A DNA stretch of 5,082 bases, taken from positions 1 to 5,082 of the forward strand of contig JAPLIF010000271.1 of NCBI GenBank assembly GCA_026389255.1, read 5' to 3'. Both the position numbers and the translations under genes were made by a program. The DNA is from Cyanobacteriota bacterium. Lineage in GTDB: Bacteria > Cyanobacteriota > Cyanobacteriia > PCC-6307 > Cyanobiaceae. The notes below the pieces were generated by a model, which was given only the letters and a program-made list of their open reading frames with translations, searched no databases and was not told the DNA's origin. Of the stretch, positions 1 through 5,082 are shown in pieces (position 1 is the stretch's first letter; every line of letters starts with the position of its first letter).

Positions 1-2
1 TT

Positions 3-548
3 TGGGTATTACTCGAGGGTACGGTGCGCCCCGGTGAGAAATTATTGTTTGATGGTGAGGCCTGTGAGGTGCGATCTCAAAGCCTCAGGGCGACTACCCT
101 TTGGCGTGAATCTGATAACGCTGTGCTTGTAATACCAAACCAAACTTTTTTTTCAAATACGACCACTTCCTATACGCTCGGTGACCCTTTCCGTCGCTGT
201 GAGGTCATGGTACCTGTCCCTCCTGATCAGAATCCAAGTGAAATCATAGCCCTCTTGGAAAGATCAGCTGCCTCAATCCATGGTGTCCTCAGCGATCCTT
301 CTCCCCAGGCTTTGCTATTAAAAATTGGTGACGCCACAAGTTTGGTTTCAAGTATCTACGCCTTGCGTTTCATGATTGGTGACCCAATTAATCAGCCGAA
401 AATCTCCAGTGCCGTTCAGTCGGCCATTTGGCAGATTTTGAGCGCAAAGGGTTTGGCCAGCTTGAAAGCTGAACAGGCGCCGCTGGGTGTGGATCCAAGC
501 GTTCTCGGGATCACCGCAAGTCATCAGACCACGGCACCAAACCAGTGA
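3..548 (+). CDS. MscS-family mechanosensitive ion channel, C-terminal part (5' end outside window)
   Basis: Membrane channel of the MscS family, which opens under membrane tension to release solutes during osmotic downshock. The reading frame is open from the left window edge (first full codon at position 3), so the visible GTG at 24 is not the start; the pore helices lie outside the window. The 181 visible residues begin with LEGTVRPGEKLLF, the usual entry to the MscS beta domain. The family pattern follows: SLRATTLW, DNAVLVIPNQTFFSN, and then the C-terminal alpha/beta domain (RRCEVMVPVPP onwards) that forms the cytoplasmic cage. It ends with TGA at 546-548, overlapping by 25 bp the end of the convergent transporter gene. 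Its base composition is more AT-rich than the next genes: 23 of 60 bases are G or C at 121-180 against 43 of 60 at 721-780. Family assignment is firm; the exact subfamily and gating role are not. Confidence 0.85.
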   Translation, partial: WVLLEGTVRPGEKLLFDGEACEVRSQSLRATTLWRESDNAVLVIPNQTFFSNTTTSYTLGDPFRRCEVMVPVPPDQNPSEIIALLERSAASIHGVLSDPSPQALLLKIGDATSLVSSIYALRFMIGDPINQPKISSAVQSAIWQILSAKGLASLKAEQAPLGVDPSVLGITASHQTTAPNQ

Positions 549-1234
549 CCCACCAGTGCCGTCAGCCCCATGGCCAGGGCCCCCCAAAAGAGCATGCGCA
601 GGGCACTGCGGCGCCGGGATGATCCGCCGGCCTGGGCCGAAAGGGCCCCCAGGGCTACCAAGGCCACCAGGGCCGCGGCGGTCGTGACCTCTGTGATGCG
701 GTTGGCGGGGCTGAACAGGATGGTGAGCAAAGGGAGCAGGGCCCCGACCAGGAAGCTGGCGGCGGAGGCCCCTGCCGCTTGCAGCGGACGGGCCCGCAAC
801 ATTTCACTCAGGCCCAGTTCATCGCGGGCGTGGGCAGCCAGGGCGTCGTGCTGGCTCAGTTGTTCGGCGACTCGCTGGGCCAGCTCGGGATCCAGACCCC
901 GGGAGACGTAGATGCTCGTCAGTTCGGCGAGTTCGCCGGCGGGATCGAGGTGCAATTCCAATCGTTCCTTGGCCAGGTCGGCCATTTCTGTATCGGCCTG
1001 GGATTGCACCGAGACGAATTCTCCCGCGGCCATCGAGGCGGCGCCAGCCACCGTAGCCGCCAGTCCGGAGAGCAGGATCTGGTCGCGGGAGGCTCCTGAG
1101 GCGGAGATTCCCACCACCAAGCTGGCGACGGAGATGGCCCCGTCATTGGCCCCCAGCACCACGGCCCTTAACCAACCAACCCGGCTGGCATTGTGCTTTT
1201 CACCATGGCCAGGCCGGGATCCAGGGGCGCTCAT
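524..1234 (-). CDS. VIT1/CCC1-family iron/manganese transporter
   Basis: Integral membrane transporter of the VIT1/CCC1 family. Members move Fe2+ or Mn2+ out of the cytosol, commonly by proton antiport; in a bacterium this would mean export across the plasma membrane. From the ATG at 1234 the protein has 236 residues, a normal length for bacterial members. It opens with a His-containing hydrophilic tail (1-18), then TM1 with the signature VLGANDGAISVASL (26-39). TM2 is around 52-76 and contains SMAAGEFVSV. A Glu/Asp-rich cytoplasmic helical domain at about 78-142, including YVSRGLDPELAQRVAEQL, is the family's metal-binding region. TM3-TM5 are at about 151-174, 181-202 and 211-234. The frame is intact. 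The start is a choice: the frame stays open upstream to a GTG at 1369, with another ATG at 1336, but the extra residues do not look like the family and no clear Shine-Dalgarno supports any start. It ends inside the convergent MscS gene with TGA at 524-526. Metal specificity cannot be read from the sequence. Confidence 0.92.
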   Translation of the reverse strand: MSAPGSRPGHGEKHNASRVGWLRAVVLGANDGAISVASLVVGISASGASRDQILLSGLAATVAGAASMAAGEFVSVQSQADTEMADLAKERLELHLDPAGELAELTSIYVSRGLDPELAQRVAEQLSQHDALAAHARDELGLSEMLRARPLQAAGASAASFLVGALLPLLTILFSPANRITEVTTAAALVALVALGALSAQAGGSSRRRSALRMLFWGALAMGLTALVGHWFGAVV

Positions 1235-1599
1235 CAAGGTCAAGGCAAAGGTATTGTCCCAGCCTTGAATGCTGGACCGAGCCTGATTCAGGACGCAGCG
1301 GAACAGACCGTCGCCATCGACGGCTAGGTCCGCCATGGCCCAGGAAATCAGGTGGGCTTGATCAGCCACCCATTCATTTTAAGCCAGAAGAGCAAGGCAA
1401 AGGTGCCTGGCTGCCTGATTGACCCCGAACCCCGAACCCAAAACCCAAGCCAGCATTGGTTTGGGCAAGTTTTATGGATTCTTCTCGCCCCCGTGGGCCG
1501 GTTGCCAAGCGGTCGCGATGGCCTGGCAACGGGCGGCTCGGCATGGCCAGGATGGGCTCGGGAGCCTTGCCCTTGACGCCCCATCGGAATCATCGCTTG
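1235..1599. other. 365-base region without a convincing gene, between divergent genes
   Basis: This stretch separates the minus-strand VIT-family gene from the plus-strand lipase-like gene, so it should hold their upstream signals. On the minus strand it contains the open 45-codon extension of the transporter frame (1235-1369). On the plus strand the lipase frame is open from 1456, but its residues are low-complexity and unlike the family. Around 1423-1450 there is a short C/A-rich imperfect repeat built on CCCGAAC / CCCAA. I see no tRNA, no small RNA signature, no long inverted repeat and no strong promoter, apart from a TAAAAT hexamer on the minus strand at 1376-1381, listed separately. Confidence 0.6.
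1376..1381 (-). promoter_or_regulatory. possible -10 element for the VIT-family transporter
   Basis: On the minus strand these six bases read TAAAAT, one mismatch from the TATAAT consensus, in otherwise GC-rich DNA. Transcription starting just downstream would cover the transporter start codons at 1336 and 1234. No good TTGACA-like -35 hexamer lies at the expected spacing, so the call rests on one short AT-rich motif. Confidence 0.22.
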
Positions 1600-2120
1600 A
1601 TGTTGCCTCCCCCCCCCCAGGTGCTGGTGCCAGGCCTCTGGGCCCCGCCAGATCTCTTCAACACCCACAAGCGCACCCTGGACGGCCGCCGCGGCAGCCC
1701 CTTCACTCCCCACCTGCCCCATGGTTTAGGTGTGGTGCCCCTGGAAGAGTTGGCGGCCCATCTGAATCAAGCCATTGAGGCCGCCTTTGGTCCCGATCAG
1801 CCCCTGGATGTGATGGGGTTTTCGATGGGGGGGCTGATCAGCCGCACCTGGATCCAATTGCAGGGGGGCTACCAGCGGGTCAGGCGCTTCACCAGTGTGG
1901 CCAGCCCCCAGCAGGGCACGCTGGCGGCCCAGGTGTGGCCCCGCTGGCCCCTGGCCTCGGTGGCAGACATGAAGCTGGGCAGCGTCCTGTCGTGCCCGGC
2001 TGGACCGCCGTCTTGCCCGTCGGCCGCCGATTCCCCTTCCCGCTGCACCTGGCCCACCACGAATTAATGGCCCGGCCGGAGGCGGTGGATCTGGTCGTCA
2101 GCGAACTGCTGCGCCCCTAA
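1600..2120 (+). pseudogene. lipase-like alpha/beta hydrolase, broken by an internal deletion with frameshift
   Basis: Remnant of a cyanobacterial alpha/beta-hydrolase related to small lipases/esterases. Read from the ATG at 1600, the first 128 residues look intact: VLVPGLW (8-14) leads into the fold, and GFSMGG (73-78) is the nucleophile elbow with Ser75 in the GxSxG motif. The segment RRFTSVASPQQGTLAAQ (95-111) is also family-like. After MKLGS (ending 1983) this frame gives unrelated residues and stops at 2067. The family-like C-terminus, VVPGWTAVLPVG then HLAHHELM with the probable catalytic His, continues in another frame from about 1989 to the TAA at 2118-2120. From my memory of the family about 25-35 residues are missing at the junction, including the segment with the likely catalytic Asp (a DLMV-type motif). 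A loss of 3n+1 bases would explain both the gap and the frame change. The start is uncertain: the frame is open back to 1456, there is no clear ribosome-binding site, and a run of ten C lies just after the ATG. The product is probably inactive. Confidence 0.78.
1609..1618. repeat. homopolymer run of ten C
   Basis: Ten consecutive C residues fall in codons 4-7 of the lipase-like frame if it starts at 1600, encoding part of a Pro-Pro-Pro-Pro stretch. Such tracts are prone to slippage in replication and to length errors in sequencing. A change of one base would put the ATG at 1600 out of frame with the hydrolase, although the GTG at 1621 would still be available downstream. Confidence 0.95.
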
Positions 2121-2134
2121 CCGACCACTGGCCA

Positions 2135-2374
2135 TCAGGCCTCAGATCTGGGTGCGGCTGCAGGGGGCCTCAAGCTTCGCCAGGCGCCTGATCCCGTACT
2201 CACCTCAATGCCGATCTCCTCAAGGGCTCCATCGTGGCTGGTGTCGGCCTTCTGCAAACTCCACTGCTGGGCCAGGTCCCAGGCCTCTTCCAAGGAGTCA
2301 AAATGGTCATCCAGGACGGCATGGGGCTCCCCATGACGATCGACCAGTCGGTAGCGTCGCTTCTGGACCGCCAT
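2135..2374 (-). CDS. small conserved-looking hypothetical protein (79 aa)
   Basis: Short soluble protein of 79 residues with no signal peptide or membrane segment. I do not know its function. It resembles small uncharacterised proteins I associate with Synechococcus-type genomes: a basic start (KRRYRLVDRHGEPHAVLDD), an acidic helix (SLEEAWDLAQQW, about 27-38), and a motif IGIEVSTGSGAWRSLR at about 54-69, followed by a variable Ala/Pro-rich tail. It starts at an ATG. On the same strand a GAGAAGG sequence lies 11 bases upstream (2386-2392), a plausible but distant ribosome-binding site. It begins 28 bases after the stop of the HAD hydrolase gene on the same strand, so the two probably share a transcript. 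It converges on the broken lipase gene with a gap of only 14 bases. The ordered, low-hydrophobicity composition favours a real gene; similarity to a known domain is unconfirmed. Confidence 0.7.
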   Translation of the reverse strand: MAVQKRRYRLVDRHGEPHAVLDDHFDSLEEAWDLAQQWSLQKADTSHDGALEEIGIEVSTGSGAWRSLRPPAAAPRSEA

Positions 2375-2402
2375 GCTGGAACAGACCTTCTCGGGAAGGT
2401 CA

Positions 2403-3783
<1,381 letters not shown>

Positions 3784-3799
3784 GTCCTGAGCTGGTGAA

Positions 3800-3821
3800 T
3801 CAGGCCCTTGATCCAGCCTGA
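3800..3821. repeat. small inverted repeat after PSRP-3
   Basis: TCAGGC (3800-3805) pairs with GCCTGA (3816-3821) around a 10-base loop, 16 bases after the PSRP-3 stop. It has no following T run, so it is not a terminator by itself. It may only add structure to the 3' end of the transcript. Confidence 0.4.
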
Positions 3822-3830
3822 AGATCAATC

Positions 3831-3860
3831 AAAAAGCCGGCCCAAGGGCCGGCTTTATTT
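3831..3860. terminator. bidirectional rho-independent terminator between PSRP-3 and atpC
   Basis: A perfect stem of at least ten pairs, AAAGCCGGCC (3833-3842) with GGCCGGCTTT (3847-3856), encloses the tetraloop CAAG. On the plus strand it is followed by TTTATTT, and on the minus strand by TTTTT (complement of 3831-3835), so it can end transcription in both directions. It lies 47 bases after the PSRP-3 stop and about 50 bases after the atpC stop, which are convergent. Confidence 0.9.
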
Positions 3861-3865
3861 GAATT

Positions 3866-3902
3866 CGACCAAGCGCAGTAAAAAACTCCTCGTGGTTGGT
3901 CG
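3866..3902. repeat. inverted repeat just after the atpC stop
   Basis: CGACCAA (3866-3872) is the exact reverse complement of TTGGTCG (3896-3902), separated by 23 bases that include an A-rich stretch. It lies between the atpC stop codon and the main terminator, so it would fold in the 3' untranslated part of the atp transcript. It has no adjacent T run. It may be a processing or stability hairpin, or chance. Confidence 0.4.
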
Positions 3903-3908
3903 TTTCCC

Positions 3909-4316
3909 TTAAGAACCCTTGGTGGCAGCCACCCGGACGCGAGCCCGAGAGAGAGTTTGCAGCGCCTTGACCTTGGCGGTACTGATGGGCTCGTTCTCTA
4001 GGGCCGCAGCAGCTTGAATCGCCGATTCCAGCTCCCGCTCGGCCTTGGCGGGATCAATGTCCTTGGCCAATTCGGCACCATTGACGAGCACCGTGACTTC
4101 ATTGGCATCAACTTCGGCAAAACCACCCATGAGGGCAATGGATTGCCAAGTGGTGCCCTCACGTACCCGCAAGACTCCATCGTCTAAAGCGGTAAGAATG
4201 GAGACATGGCCGGTGAGAATGCCCATCTGACCACTGACGCTAGGAAGAATCACTTCGTCGGCAGTACCATCAAAGACACTTTTATCGGGAGAAAGAATCC
4301 TTAAGTTGAAGGTCAT
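3909..4316 (-). CDS. atpC: ATP synthase F1 epsilon subunit
   Basis: Epsilon subunit of the F1 sector of the thylakoid ATP synthase; it sits on the central stalk and restrains wasteful ATP hydrolysis. The protein has 135 residues from the ATG at 4316, the usual cyanobacterial length. The N-terminal beta-sandwich (about 1-85) has the family patterns LRILSPDKSVFDGTADEVIL, LPSVSGQMGILTGH and MGGFAEVDANEVTVL; the C-terminal two-helix domain covers about 88-135. The start is well supported: the minus strand carries GAAGGG with AAGG (complement of 4324-4327) seven bases before the ATG. The in-frame TTG at 4322 is too close to that site. The ATG follows the atpD stop by only two bases, so the genes are co-transcribed and probably translationally coupled. 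Transcription would end at the terminator at 3831-3860. No anomalies seen. Confidence 0.97.
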   Translation of the reverse strand: MTFNLRILSPDKSVFDGTADEVILPSVSGQMGILTGHVSILTALDDGVLRVREGTTWQSIALMGGFAEVDANEVTVLVNGAELAKDIDPAKAERELESAIQAAAALENEPISTAKVKALQTLSRARVRVAATKGS

Positions 4317-4318
4317 GA

Positions 4319-5082
<764 letters not shown>

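Noticed and set aside
570..1268. Plus-strand open frames opposite the VIT transporter
   Set aside because: The transporter frame on the minus strand has clear family motifs and membrane segments; the opposite-strand products look like shadows (Arg/Ser/Ala-rich).
1352..1778. Overlapping plus- and minus-strand open frames (1352-1576, 1419-1778, 1348-1722) as extra genes
   Set aside because: Their translations are Pro/Gly/Arg-rich with no recognisable motif, and they overlap each other or the lipase-like gene. They are expected by chance in GC-rich DNA.
2130..2141. GGCC-ATCA-GGCC inverted repeat between the convergent lipase-like and small genes as a terminator
   Set aside because: The four-pair stem has no T tract and is too weak to call.
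2386..2399. Short inverted repeat CCTTC-TCGG-GAAGG between the HAD gene and the small gene as a terminator or attenuator
   Set aside because: The stem is only five pairs with no T run on either side, and one arm coincides with the likely ribosome-binding site.

Overview
The window looks like a piece of a cyanobacterial chromosome, most likely from the Synechococcus/Cyanobium/Prochlorococcus group. The best markers are a PSRP-3/Ycf65 ribosomal protein, which is restricted to cyanobacteria and plastids, the adjacent ATP synthase beta-epsilon gene pair, and a TIGR01548-type HAD hydrolase. I found no copy of the HIP1 octamer GCGATCGC, which is abundant in many other cyanobacteria. That absence fits the picocyanobacterial group but is weak evidence in 5 kb. 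I see no rRNA, tRNA, CRISPR array, insertion sequence or phage gene.

Layout from left to right. Positions 3-548 (+) hold the C-terminal part of an MscS-type mechanosensitive channel cut by the window edge. It converges on, and overlaps by 25 bp, a complete VIT1/CCC1-family iron/manganese transporter (minus strand, 524-1234). A 365-base stretch without a convincing gene follows (1235-1599). Next come an alpha/beta-hydrolase (lipase-like) gene broken by an internal deletion (+, 1600-2120), a small conserved-looking unknown protein (minus, 2135-2374), and a HAD hydrolase gene upstream of it on the same strand (minus, 2403-3243). The HAD gene carries one clear frameshift and has no intact start codon. 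Divergent from it is PSRP-3 (+, 3298-3783). A strong bidirectional terminator (3831-3860) separates PSRP-3 from the convergent atpC and atpD genes (minus, 3909-5082; atpD runs off the window).

The right half is housekeeping: atpD and atpC are translationally adjacent subunits of the F1 sector of ATP synthase, and PSRP-3 is a 30S ribosome component. The left and middle parts hold membrane transport and hydrolase genes with no evident shared pathway. I found no support for a new multi-gene system. The most notable signal is the cluster of damage at 1600-3243: a deletion removes the probable catalytic acid of the lipase, the HAD gene has a one-base loss in a G run and possibly a second in a C run at its start, and a 10-C tract sits at the lipase start. 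Either this genome is losing these genes or the read/assembly quality is poor here. The sequence alone cannot decide between the two.
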